A DNA stretch of 64,000 bases from Micromonospora sp. NBC_01740 (GTDB taxonomy: Bacteria; Actinomycetota; Actinomycetes; Mycobacteriales; Micromonosporaceae), in the NCBI RefSeq assembly GCF_035920365.1, contig NZ_CP109150.1:7130001-7194000 (forward strand), in the 5' to 3' direction. The notes beneath the pieces were generated by a model. That model searched no databases. It was not told where the DNA came from and saw nothing but the letters and a program-made list of their open reading frames with translations. Position numbers and translations under genes: made by a program. Position 1 is the stretch's first letter, and every line of letters begins with the position of its first letter. Of the stretch, positions 48,268-56,854 are shown piece by piece.

Positions 48268-49254
48268 TCACCGTTGCTGGCGTGCCGCCTCCTTCGCGGT
48301 GGCACCCGGTCCCGGGCGTGCCGCCTCCTTCGCGGCGGCACTCGTTTCGGGGCGTGCCGCCTCCTTCGCGGCGGCGCGCAGGAAGTCGAGCGAGCGGGCC
48401 GCGACGGCGGGGGCGGCGTGCGAGTGCCGGGGCAGCTCCACGGCGACCAGGCCCCGGTAGCCGGCGTCGCCCAGGGCCCGCAGCACGGGCGGGAAGTCGA
48501 TCTCCCCCGCGCCGAACTCCAGGTGCTCGTGCACGCCCCGGCGCATGTCGTCGATCTGCACGTTGACCAGGTACGCGCCGACCTCGCGTACGCACTCGGG
48601 GACCGGCCGCGGCTCCAGGCAGCGGCAGTGCCCGATGTCGAGGGTGATGCCGAAGCGGTCCGGATCGCCGAGCGCGCCGCGCAGCCGGCGCCAGCCGGCG
48701 ATGTCCTCGACCAGCATGCCCGGCTCCGGCTCGAAGCCGAGCGTCGTGCCGGCCGCCTCGGCGGCGTCGACCACCGTCGCGCAGCCGGCGACCAGCCGGT
48801 CCCAGGCGGTCTCCGGTGCGACAGCGTCGGGGCGTACGCCGGACCAGAGGGAGACGGCCTCCGCGCCCAGGTCGGCGCCGATCCGCACGGCCCGGCGCAG
48901 GAACTCGACGCGCCGCGCCGGGTCGTCGTGCAGCAGCGTCGGGGCGTGCTTGTGCCACGGGTCGAGCAGGTAACGGGCGCCGGTCTCGACGACCACGGCG
49001 AGGTCGAGCGCCGCGAGCCGGCGGGCCACGGCGGCCACCCGGCGGGCCAGCGCGGGCGCGAACGGGTCGAGGTGGTCGTGGTCCAGGGTGAGCGCGACGC
49101 CCCGGTAACCCAGGTCGGCGACGACGGCGAGCGCGTCGGTCAGCCGGTGGTTGGCGAACCCGTTGGTGCCGTAGCCGAACCGGAGCCCGCCGTCGGCCGC
49201 GCCGGCCACCACCGTGCCCCGGGGGCCCGGCGCGGGGCGGGTCGGGGCGGTCAT
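48268..49254 (-). CDS. sugar phosphate isomerase/epimerase with C-terminal 12-residue repeats
   Basis: A 328-aa XylI-like TIM barrel: GYRGVALTLDHDH, LGFEPEPGMLVED, ITLDIGHCRC and VNVQIDDMRRG show the metal-ligand layout. It differs from the 36223 enzyme and from EboE. The last ~36 residues are three copies of a 12-aa unit (AAKEAARP plus four), encoded by 36-bp DNA repeats, unlike usual family members. ATG overlaps the prenyltransferase stop by 4 bp. Probably acts on the cyclitol or sugar intermediate. Confidence 0.85.
   Translation of the reverse strand: MTAPTRPAPGPRGTVVAGAADGGLRFGYGTNGFANHRLTDALAVVADLGYRGVALTLDHDHLDPFAPALARRVAAVARRLAALDLAVVVETGARYLLDPWHKHAPTLLHDDPARRVEFLRRAVRIGADLGAEAVSLWSGVRPDAVAPETAWDRLVAGCATVVDAAEAAGTTLGFEPEPGMLVEDIAGWRRLRGALGDPDRFGITLDIGHCRCLEPRPVPECVREVGAYLVNVQIDDMRRGVHEHLEFGAGEIDFPPVLRALGDAGYRGLVAVELPRHSHAAPAVAARSLDFLRAAAKEAARPETSAAAKEAARPGPGATAKEAARQQR
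48281..48381. repeat. three 36-bp tandem repeats
   Basis: CGTGCCGCCTCCTTCGCGG recurs at 48281, 48317 and 48353, exactly 36 bp apart, in frame within the isomerase gene tail. In-frame unit length suggests slippage-generated variable protein repeats. Confidence 0.85.
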
Positions 49255-50105
49255 GTCGGGGAGATCCTTCGGGCGAGCCGGCCGCCGAGCGGCGCGGCCG
49301 CCGCCACCGCCAGCCCCAGCAGCCCGGCCCCGGCGCGCGCGGTGAGGGCGCCCTGCAACGCGGGCAGCCCGGTGATGCCGGCTCCCACCGCCGCCCGCAC
49401 CCGGCCGGCGCGGGGGTCGGCTACCGCCCGGGCCTGGGCCGCGCCGTAGCGGGCCACGTACCAGCCGGCCAGCAGCGCCGGCAGCGCGGCCCGCTCGGGG
49501 CGGGGTCGGACGACGGCGCCCGCCGCGACCAGGGCGGTGCCGGCGAGGGTACGCAGCGGCAGCGCGGCGTCGGCGCCGGTGACCTCGCGGCGGGAGAGCG
49601 CGGTGACCGTCCACGTGTGCGCGGCCACGGTGACCGCCGCCGGCACCGCCCGCAGCGCCCGTCCGCCGGTGGCGCCGAGCAGCACGTCCAGCCCTCGGCA
49701 GGCGGCCATCACGGCCGGCCCGGCGGCCGTCGACTTCGCCGCCAGGTCGTACCCCCAGACGGCGGCGGCGAGCGGGACCGCGACCGTCGCGGCGCGCCGG
49801 CCACCGGCGGCGGTGGCCAGCGCGACCCCGGCGGCGGTGAGCCCGGCGGCGAGGCCGAGCGCGGCCCCGGGGGCCACCCGGCCGCTGGGGATGGGCCGCT
49901 CGGGGCGTTCGACGGCGTCCAGCCGGCGGTCGGCCCAGTCGTTGGCGGCCATCCCCGCCCAGTAGAGCAGGACGGACGCGGCGGCCAGCGCGGGCGTACG
50001 CCGCCCGAGCGTGCCGGCGGCCGCCGCCCCGGCGACGACGTCCCCGGGCACCGAGAGCGCGGCCGGCGCCCGGACCAGTTCGGCGAGGTCAGCGAGGCGC
50101 GGCAT
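49251..50105 (-). CDS. UbiA-type prenyltransferase (SCO3242/EboC-like)
   Basis: A 284-aa polytopic membrane prenyltransferase with about eight hydrophobic helices. The first Asp motif is ANDWADRRLDAVERPERPIP, a clear NDxxDxxxD variant. The second is WGYDLAAKST. It transfers a polyprenyl chain to an acceptor, as EboC is thought to do. Overlaps the inositol-phosphate-synthase-like gene by 17 bp and the isomerase by 4 bp. Confidence 0.9.
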   Translation of the reverse strand: MPRLADLAELVRAPAALSVPGDVVAGAAAAGTLGRRTPALAAASVLLYWAGMAANDWADRRLDAVERPERPIPSGRVAPGAALGLAAGLTAAGVALATAAGGRRAATVAVPLAAAVWGYDLAAKSTAAGPAVMAACRGLDVLLGATGGRALRAVPAAVTVAAHTWTVTALSRREVTGADAALPLRTLAGTALVAAGAVVRPRPERAALPALLAGWYVARYGAAQARAVADPRAGRVRAAVGAGITGLPALQGALTARAGAGLLGLAVAAAAPLGGRLARRISPT

Positions 50106-51249
50106 CGGTGCCTCCCGCGTGCAGCCGGTGGGCGAAGCCGCACAGTCGGGTCCACTGGTCGGCCAGCGAGTGGGTGGGCGTGCCGAGCGGGTCCTTGAAG
50201 AAGAAGGCGAGGTCGGTCAGGGGGCCGGCGTGGCCGGCGGCGTGCGCGGCGGCGGTGAGCCGGGCCAGGTCGAGCACGAGGGGCGCGGCCAGGGCGGAGT
50301 CGCAGCCGTGCCAGGTGAACTCCATCCGCATCCCGGTGCCGAGGAACCCGGCGAACGTGATCAGGTCCCAGGCGGTCTTGAAGTCGCCCAGCGCCTCGAC
50401 GTACTCGATGCGGGTGCCGCCCTGCGGCAGGTGGCCGAGGGTCTCGCCGAGCACGCGCTGCTTGCTCTCCACCTTGGCCGCGTTGGCCGCCGGGTCGGCG
50501 AGGGTGGCGCCGTCGCCGCCGCCGAGCAGGTTGACCCCGGACCAGGAGCGCACCGCCAGGTGCCGCATCGCGAACATCGGCGCGAGCACGGACTTGACCA
50601 GCGTCTCCCCCGTCTTGCCGTCGTGCCCGGCGTACGGGATCCCGCGCTCGGCGGCCAGCGCCACCAGGGCCGGCAGCCGCAGCCCGGTGGACGGGGTGAA
50701 GTCGACGTACGGGCAGCCCGCCCGCACCGCCGCGTACGCGTAGAGGGAGCTGGGTGGCAGCACCTCGTCGGGGCCGGCGAGCGCGGCGGCCAGCGCGCCC
50801 GGGTCGGCGTGGCCCGGGTGCGGGCGGGCGGCGGGTTCGGTGGCCGAGACGTTGACCACCACCACCCGGTCCAGCCCGTGCCGGCGGCGGAAGTCGGTGA
50901 GGTCGCGTACGGTCGCGGCGGCCCGGTCCGCCTGGCTGCCGCCGGCGGGGGCCGGACGCAGCTCGCGTTCGACGGCGGCCAGCTCGTCGGGGAGGGTGGC
51001 GACCAGCCGGCCGGGCAGCACGCCGGCGGCGGCCAGGGTCTCGGCCCGCTTCGCCAGCGGAGTGGTGACGACGTCGTGCCCGCCGAGGAACAGGTCGGTG
51101 AAGGCCGGCAGGGCGGGCCCGCGCAGGTCGGGCAGCTCGGTGACGCAGCCGGTCGGGCCGGTGAGCCCGGACCGCAGGGCGAGCGCCCCCACGATGCTGG
51201 TGGTCGCGACCGAGCCGCGTGCTCCCACCAGCCAGACACCCGTACGCAT
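50089..51249 (-). CDS. myo-inositol-1-phosphate synthase-like enzyme
   Basis: A 386-aa protein of the inositol-3-phosphate synthase family. The N-terminal NAD motif is VGARGSVATTSIVG; NVSATEPAARP, YAGHDGKTGETLVKS, NLLGGGDG and DPLGTPTHSL lie at catalytic-domain positions. Family members convert glucose-6-phosphate to inositol phosphate. It heads the ebo-like operon, in the place where classical ebo clusters have EboD, a dehydroquinate-synthase-like cyclase. AAGGAGCACC precedes the ATG. Confidence 0.85.
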   Translation of the reverse strand: MRTGVWLVGARGSVATTSIVGALALRSGLTGPTGCVTELPDLRGPALPAFTDLFLGGHDVVTTPLAKRAETLAAAGVLPGRLVATLPDELAAVERELRPAPAGGSQADRAAATVRDLTDFRRRHGLDRVVVVNVSATEPAARPHPGHADPGALAAALAGPDEVLPPSSLYAYAAVRAGCPYVDFTPSTGLRLPALVALAAERGIPYAGHDGKTGETLVKSVLAPMFAMRHLAVRSWSGVNLLGGGDGATLADPAANAAKVESKQRVLGETLGHLPQGGTRIEYVEALGDFKTAWDLITFAGFLGTGMRMEFTWHGCDSALAAPLVLDLARLTAAAHAAGHAGPLTDLAFFFKDPLGTPTHSLADQWTRLCGFAHRLHAGGTDAAPR

Positions 51250-51291
51250 GGTGCTCCTTCCCGATCAGGAGGAACCAGCCGTGCATTGAGG

Positions 51292-51320
51292 TATATAGAT
51301 ATCAGAAGTTTGTTCAGAAA
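51292..51320 (-). promoter_or_regulatory. promoter of the ebo-like operon
   Basis: On the minus strand TTTCTG (51320-51315), a 17-nt spacer and TATATA (51297-51292) form a promoter in a sharply AT-rich patch, ~43 bp before the start codon. CAGAA repeats flank it. Confidence 0.55.
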
Positions 51321-51575
51321 GATACGCATCTATGCGGATGGGCCCCGTCCGCCGGCCGCCCCGGGAGGAGCCCACCGGTCCGGTGTCGACGTCGGCGGCG
51401 ACGACCCCGGTCCGGTTCCCGGCGCGGACACGGACGGACGGGGCTGGCAGGCAGGGCCGGTCGGCGTCCCGTCCCTGCCTCCCCCGCATCCGCCGGTCGG
51501 GACGACGGCGCGCGCCGACCGGACGTCGTGGGGGTGACACGGCCCCGGCAACGGTCGCCGGGTGGTGACGGTCCT

Positions 51576-51612
51576 CCGGTGCGACCGGGGAATCCCGGTC
51601 CGGCCGCACCGG
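51576..51612. terminator. hairpin downstream of the Gfo/Idh gene
   Basis: CCGGTGCG...CGCACCGG outer stem with an inner ACCGGG-GAAT-CCCGGT stem, ~125 bp after the oxidoreductase stop; likely the end of the sugar-transport operon. Confidence 0.5.
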
Positions 51613-51737
51613 ACGACCGTTCTGCTCGTGCGTCACCGGGCCACGCCGGCCCGGCCGCACGTCCTCCGGCTCCGACCTCGTCCCGGCCGCGGGGCGCAAC
51701 CGCGGCCGGTCCCTCGCCGGTCGGCGCCGGAGTCGGC

Positions 51738-52976
51738 TCAGGCGGCGACCGTGGCCAGGGCCGGCTCCACCTCGGTCCACGAGGAGCCGAGCTCCGCCGA
51801 CCGGGTCACCGCGTCCAGCACCAGCTGGACCTGCAACCCGTCGACGAAGGAGGGCGCCGGGTCGACTCCGGTGGCGACCGCCTCGACGAAGTCCCGCGCC
51901 TGGTGGGTGAAGGAGTGCTCGTAGCCGATGAGGTGGCCGGGCGGCCACCACGCGGACATGTACGGGTGCTCCCCCTCGGTCACCAGGATGCGGCTGAAAC
52001 CCTGCTCGGCGGCGGGTCGCGTCGCGTCGTAGAACTCCAGCTCGTTGAGGCGCTCCAGGTCGAAGGCCACCGTGCCCAGCGAGCCGTTGATCTCCACCCG
52101 GAGGGCGTTCTTGCGTCCCGTGGCGAAGCGGCTCGCCTCGTACGTCGCCAGCACGCCGCCGTCGAGGCGGGCCACGAAGACCGCCGCGTCGTCGACGGTG
52201 ACCGCCCCGGTGGCCGGGCGGTGGCCGTCGGCGCCGTTGCCGTCGGCCGCCGCCCCGTCCACCGTCGCCGCCAGCCCGCTCGACCCGGCCGGCAGCGGCC
52301 GTTCCTTGACGAACGTCTCGGTGACCGCGCTGACCCCGGTGATCCGCCGGCCGGTGACGTACTGGGTCAGGTCGATGATGTGCGCGCCGATGTCGCCGAG
52401 CGCGCCGGAGCCGGCCTTGTCCCGCTGCAACCGCCACACCAGGGGGAACTGCGGGTCCACGATCCAGTCCTGCAGGTACGTCGCCCGGACGTGCCGGATC
52501 ACCCCGAGCCGCCCGTCGGCGACGAGCTGGCGCATCATCGCGACCGCCGGCACCCGCCGGTAGTTGAACCCGCACATCGACCGCACCCCGGCGGCCTGCG
52601 CGGTGACCGCCGCGGCGGCCATCGCCCGGGCCTCGGAGACCGTGTTGGCCAACGGCTTCTCGCACAGCACGTGCTTGCCGGCGGCCAGCGCGGCGAGGGC
52701 GATCTCGGCGTGGCTGTCCCCGGGCGTGCAGACGTCGACCACGTCGATGTCGTCCCGGGCGATCAGGTCGCGCCAGTCGGTCGTGTGCGCGTCCCAGCCG
52801 AGCCGGTCGGCAGCGTCGGCCACCTTCCCGGCGTCCCGGCCGCAGATCAGCGACATCCGGGCCCGCGCCGGCAGGTCGAACACCCGGTTCACGGTGCGCC
52901 ACGCCTGCGAGTGCGCGGCGCCCATGAACGCGTAGCCGACCATGCCGACCCGCAGTTCTCTGTCTGTCGTGGACAA
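51738..52976 (-). CDS. Gfo/Idh/MocA-family oxidoreductase
   Basis: A 412-aa NAD(P)-dependent sugar dehydrogenase. N-terminal Rossmann domain with VGMVGYAFMGAAHSQAW and EKPLANTVSEA (catalytic Lys of EKP); C-terminal alpha/beta domain with GDIGAHIIDL supplying the conserved Asp/His. TTG start after GGGGGAGACCC. It follows the solute-binding protein by 20 bp and probably oxidises the imported sugar. Confidence 0.92.
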   Translation of the reverse strand: MSTTDRELRVGMVGYAFMGAAHSQAWRTVNRVFDLPARARMSLICGRDAGKVADAADRLGWDAHTTDWRDLIARDDIDVVDVCTPGDSHAEIALAALAAGKHVLCEKPLANTVSEARAMAAAAVTAQAAGVRSMCGFNYRRVPAVAMMRQLVADGRLGVIRHVRATYLQDWIVDPQFPLVWRLQRDKAGSGALGDIGAHIIDLTQYVTGRRITGVSAVTETFVKERPLPAGSSGLAATVDGAAADGNGADGHRPATGAVTVDDAAVFVARLDGGVLATYEASRFATGRKNALRVEINGSLGTVAFDLERLNELEFYDATRPAAEQGFSRILVTEGEHPYMSAWWPPGHLIGYEHSFTHQARDFVEAVATGVDPAPSFVDGLQVQLVLDAVTRSAELGSSWTEVEPALATVAA

Positions 52977-52996
52977 GGTGGGTCTCCCCCCGTGTA

Positions 52997-54052
52997 TCAG
53001 AACCCGAGCTTGAGGTAGCTGCCCGCGTTCTCCTTGGTGATCGTCTCGGAGGCGAGGATGATCTCCTTGGGCACCTGGAGTTCCACCAGGTCGGACATGC
53101 CCTTGCCCTGGCCGATCAGCCGGGCCAGGGAGATGGCCGAGGAGGCCATCGAGGGGCTGTAGGTCACCGTCGCCTTCAGCACCGTGTTGTCCGCCTGGAT
53201 GTCCTCCATCGCCTTCTTCGAGCCGGCGCCCCCGACCATGAAGAACTCCTTGCGGCCGCTCTGGTTGACCGCGGCCAGCACGCCGATGCCCTGGTCGTCG
53301 TCGTGGTTCCAGAGCGCGTCGATCTTCGGCAGGGCCTGGAGCAGCTGCGCCGCCTCCTGCTGCCCCGAGTCGGCCGTGAACCGGGCCGCCCGGCGGTTGG
53401 CGACCTTGAAGCCGCTCGCCGTCAGGGTGTCGACGAAGCCCTTCGACCGCTCCTGGGTCAGCTCCAGCTCGTCCATGCCGGCGATCTCGCCGATCACCGG
53501 GTTGCTGACGCCCTTGGCCTTGAACTGCTCGATCATGTAGGTGGCGGCGGCCACGCCCATGCCGTAGTTGTCACCCTTGATCTGGAGCCGGTAGGCCCGC
53601 GCGTCGGGGAACGCCCGGTCCAGGTTGACCACCGGGACGCCGGCCTTCATCGCCTCCAGCCCGAACGCGTTGAGCTCCTTGCCGTCGTGCGGCAGCAGCA
53701 CGATCACGTCCGGCTTCTGCGAGATCAGCGTGGACAGCGCCGCCCGCTGGGCCGCCGCGTCCGCGCCGGCCTCGACCGACTTGAACTCCACGTCGGAGTA
53801 CGCCCCGGCCTGCGCCTTGGCGTTGTTGGTGATGGCGGCGATCCAGCCGTGGTCGGCGGCCGGCGCGGAGAAGCCGATGACGACCCGTTTGCCGGGCTCA
53901 TTGTTGCCGCCCGGCGCGGCCGCCGCCTTGGTCTGCGCCTCGGTCGGCTTGGTCTCGTTGCTGGTGCAGCCGGCGAGCAGCACGCCGGCGCCGACGGCGG
54001 CCCCGCCGAAGAGCAGCCGGCGGCGCGACATGTCGCGACTGTGCTGGGTCAT
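52997..54052 (-). CDS. ABC sugar-binding lipoprotein (ribose/galactose type)
   Basis: A 351-aa periplasmic-binding-protein-like domain 4 lipoprotein. SRRRLLFGG suggests Tat export and LAGC is the lipobox with Cys at ~29. Mature part: VVIGFSAPAADHGWIAAI, DVIVLLPHDGKEL, NLDRAFP, ALWNHDDDQGIG, all usual ligand-site positions. AGGAGG before the ATG. Substrate-binding part of the importer encoded upstream. Confidence 0.93.
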   Translation of the reverse strand: MTQHSRDMSRRRLLFGGAAVGAGVLLAGCTSNETKPTEAQTKAAAAPGGNNEPGKRVVIGFSAPAADHGWIAAITNNAKAQAGAYSDVEFKSVEAGADAAAQRAALSTLISQKPDVIVLLPHDGKELNAFGLEAMKAGVPVVNLDRAFPDARAYRLQIKGDNYGMGVAAATYMIEQFKAKGVSNPVIGEIAGMDELELTQERSKGFVDTLTASGFKVANRRAARFTADSGQQEAAQLLQALPKIDALWNHDDDQGIGVLAAVNQSGRKEFFMVGGAGSKKAMEDIQADNTVLKATVTYSPSMASSAISLARLIGQGKGMSDLVELQVPKEIILASETITKENAGSYLKLGF

Positions 54053-54173
54053 GACGACCTCCTGGGTTGACGGTGGTGGAGGAAATCTCGCGGTGCGGGA
54101 CGGAAGAGCGCGTGCGGTGCCCGGCCACCCTCGCTCAGGTGGCCCGGATGCCGCGCGGTCGGTGCGGTGCGGG

Positions 54174-55298
54174 TCAGGTGCTGGTGAGCCGGTTGCGGCT
54201 CAGGAACTGGGTGAGGCTGCGGAACTGGACCTGCTGGACCAGGACGGCTGCGACGATGATGCCGCCCTTGACCATGTTCTGGGCCTCCGTGGAGAGGCCG
54301 TTGATGGCGAAGAGGTTGGTGATGGTGGCGAAGATGACCACGCCGAGCAGGGAGCCGATGATGGTGCCCCGCCCGCCGCTGAGCAGCGTGCCGCCGATGA
54401 TCGCGGCGGCGATCGCGTCCAGCTCGTAGAGGTTCGCCATCGCCGCCTGCGCCGAGTTGGCCTGGGCGGTGAGCATGATGGCGGCGATCCCGCAGCAGAG
54501 CCCGGAGAGCGCGTAGAGCAGCACGGTGTGCCGCCGGACGTTGATGCCGGCGAGCCGGGCGGCCTCCGGGTTGCCGCCGACGGCGACCGTACGCCGGCCG
54601 AAGGTGGTGCGGTTGAGCAGCACCCAGCCGGCGGCCACCACGGCGGCGAGGATGTAGACCAGCAGCGGGATGCCCAGCAGGCTGTTGCTGGCGAGGCCGT
54701 TGATGAAGCCGTTGTCCGACACCTGGGTCTGCTTGTCGGAGATCTCGGCGGCCAGGCCCCGGGCCGCCACCAGCATCGCGAGGGTCGCGATGAACGGCAC
54801 CAGCCGGCCGTACGAGATGAGCAGCCCGTTGACCAGGCCGACCGCCAGCCCGACGGTGAGCGCGCTGAAGATCATGCCGCCGGCGCCGTAGCTCTGGGTG
54901 GCCACCGTGGTGCACCAGACGCCGGCCAGCGCGACGATCGCGCCGACGGAGAGGTCGATGCCGCCGCCGATGATCACGAAGGTCATGCCGACGGTGACCA
55001 CGCCGACCACGGCCGCCAGCTTGAGGATGCTCAGGACGTTGTCCCACACCCAGTCCGGGTTGGAGTAGAGGTCGGAGCGGGTGAGGGCGCCGATCACGAC
55101 GAGCACCGCCAGCACCCCGATCAGGCCGAGGTTGCGGCGGGCGCCCTCGCCGCCGTCCCCCCGCCACCAGGAGATCCGGCCCGGTGCCGCCACCTTGTCG
55201 ACGGCCGCCCCGGTCTGCGCCGGGTCCACCGGCGGCGACTGCGCCGGCAACTGCGCCGCCCGCTGGGGCGCCACGGTGGGAGTAGGACCCTCGGTCAT
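54174..55298 (-). CDS. ABC sugar permease (RbsC/XylH-like)
   Basis: A 374-aa polytopic permease, about ten hydrophobic helices after a Pro-rich cytoplasmic N-terminus. GGGIDLSVGAIVALAG and ELDAIAAAIIGGTLLSGGRGT are the BPD_transp_2 signatures. ATG in a 4-bp overlap with the ATPase gene, 121 bp before the binding-protein gene. Confidence 0.93.
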   Translation of the reverse strand: MTEGPTPTVAPQRAAQLPAQSPPVDPAQTGAAVDKVAAPGRISWWRGDGGEGARRNLGLIGVLAVLVVIGALTRSDLYSNPDWVWDNVLSILKLAAVVGVVTVGMTFVIIGGGIDLSVGAIVALAGVWCTTVATQSYGAGGMIFSALTVGLAVGLVNGLLISYGRLVPFIATLAMLVAARGLAAEISDKQTQVSDNGFINGLASNSLLGIPLLVYILAAVVAAGWVLLNRTTFGRRTVAVGGNPEAARLAGINVRRHTVLLYALSGLCCGIAAIMLTAQANSAQAAMANLYELDAIAAAIIGGTLLSGGRGTIIGSLLGVVIFATITNLFAINGLSTEAQNMVKGGIIVAAVLVQQVQFRSLTQFLSRNRLTST

Positions 55299-56854
55299 GC
55301 CGGTGCGCCTTCCATCAGGGACCCCGCCATGACGAGGTCGAGCACGGTGTTCTCGTCGAGTTCGCGGGCCGGGGCCTCGTGGACGACCCGCCCCTCCCGC
55401 ATCACCAGCACCCGGTCGGCCAGGCCGAGCACCTCGGGGACCTCGCTGGAGACCAGCAGCACCCCGACGCCGCGTGCGGCCAGCCCCCGGATCACCTGGT
55501 AGAGCTCCGCCCGGGCGCCGACGTCAACGCCCCGGGTCGGCTCGTCGAGCAGCAGCAGCCGGGTGTCGCCGAGCAGCCAGCGGCCGACCACCACCTTCTG
55601 CTGGTTGCCGCCGGAGAGGGTGCGCACCGGCCGGCGTACGTCGCGGGGGCGCAGCTCCAGGCTCTCGGCGATCCGGTCCGCCTCGTCCCGTTCCCGGCCG
55701 GCGTCGGTGAACCCGGCGCGGGCGTAGCGGGCGAAGGTCGCCAGGGTCACGTTGCGGTAGATCGGCTCGCCCAGCAGCAGCGCCTGGCTCTTGCGCTCCT
55801 CGGGGGCCATCCCCATCCCGGCCCGCACCGCCGCGCCGACGCTGCCGGGGCGCAGCGCCCGGCCGGCCATCCGCACCGAGCCGGCATCGGCACGGCGCGC
55901 GCCGTAGATGGTCTCCAGCAGCTCGGAACGACCCGAGCCGACCAGCCCGGCGATGCCGACGATCTCGCCGGCCCGGACGCCGAGCGAGACGTCGGCGAAC
56001 TCGCCGGCCCGGGTCAGCCCCTCGACCGTGAGCAGCTCCGCGCCGCTGGCCACGCCGGCCGGGCGGTCCGGGAAGACGTACTCGATGGTGCGGCCGGTCA
56101 TGCGGCTGACCAGGTCGCGGGTCGGGGTGTCGCGGGCCGACAGGTTCGCCGCGGTGGTCCGGCCGTCCTTGAGTACGGTGACCCGGTCGCCGATCTCGCG
56201 GATCTCCTCCAGCCGGTGCGAGATGTAGATGACGGCGATGCCCTGTGCGGTCAGCTCCCGGATGATCCGGAACAGGTTGCCCACCTCGTCGTGGGCCAGC
56301 ACGGCGCTCGGCTCGTCCATGATGATCAGCCGTGCCTCGTGGGAGAGCGCGCGGGCCATGCTGACGATCTGCTTGCCGGCGGCGGGCAACGCGCGCACCA
56401 TCCGCCCGGGCGGGATCTCGGCGTGGCCGAGCCGGCCGAGGATCTGCCGGGTGTGCCGGGCCATGGCGCCCCGCCGGACGAAACCGAGCCGGCGCGGCTC
56501 GTGGCCGAGGAAGGCGTTCTCCGCGACCGAGAGGTCCTCGACCAGGTCGAGTTCCTGGTAGATGGTGGCGATGCCGGCGCGCATGGCGGCCTGCGGGTTG
56601 GCGAAGGTGGTCGGCTCGCCCCGCCACTCGACGAGCCCCGAGTCGGGCCGGTGCACCCCGGCCAGCACCTTGATCAGGGTGGACTTGCCGGCGCCGTTCT
56701 GCCCGAGCAGGCAGTGCACCTCGCCGGCGCGCACCTCCAGCTGCACCCCGTCCAGGGCCCGTACGCCCGGGAAGGTCTTGACCACGTCGGTGAGGCGCAG
56801 CACCACCTCGCCCGCGACGGCGTCGGCGGGCGACTCGACCAGTTGCTCACTCAT
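55295..56854 (-). CDS. ABC sugar importer ATPase, duplicated (RbsA/MglA-like)
   Basis: A 519-aa protein with two ATPase halves. Half one: LLGQNGAGKST, signature region LPAAGKQIVSMARALS (atypical), IIMDEPSAVL. Half two: GLVGSGRSE in place of a Walker A, LSGGNQQK, LLLDEPTRGVD. This asymmetry is normal for the ribose/galactose class. ATG overlaps the ROK stop (ATGA). Confidence 0.93.
   Translation of the reverse strand: MSEQLVESPADAVAGEVVLRLTDVVKTFPGVRALDGVQLEVRAGEVHCLLGQNGAGKSTLIKVLAGVHRPDSGLVEWRGEPTTFANPQAAMRAGIATIYQELDLVEDLSVAENAFLGHEPRRLGFVRRGAMARHTRQILGRLGHAEIPPGRMVRALPAAGKQIVSMARALSHEARLIIMDEPSAVLAHDEVGNLFRIIRELTAQGIAVIYISHRLEEIREIGDRVTVLKDGRTTAANLSARDTPTRDLVSRMTGRTIEYVFPDRPAGVASGAELLTVEGLTRAGEFADVSLGVRAGEIVGIAGLVGSGRSELLETIYGARRADAGSVRMAGRALRPGSVGAAVRAGMGMAPEERKSQALLLGEPIYRNVTLATFARYARAGFTDAGRERDEADRIAESLELRPRDVRRPVRTLSGGNQQKVVVGRWLLGDTRLLLLDEPTRGVDVGARAELYQVIRGLAARGVGVLLVSSEVPEVLGLADRVLVMREGRVVHEAPARELDENTVLDLVMAGSLMEGAPA

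Larger units (their letters stand above)
51250..51737. other. 488-bp intergenic region
   Basis: Contains the ebo-cluster promoter (51292-51320) at one end and a terminator-like hairpin for the sugar operon (51576-51612) in the middle. The GC-rich remainder has no gene I can support. Confidence 0.5.
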
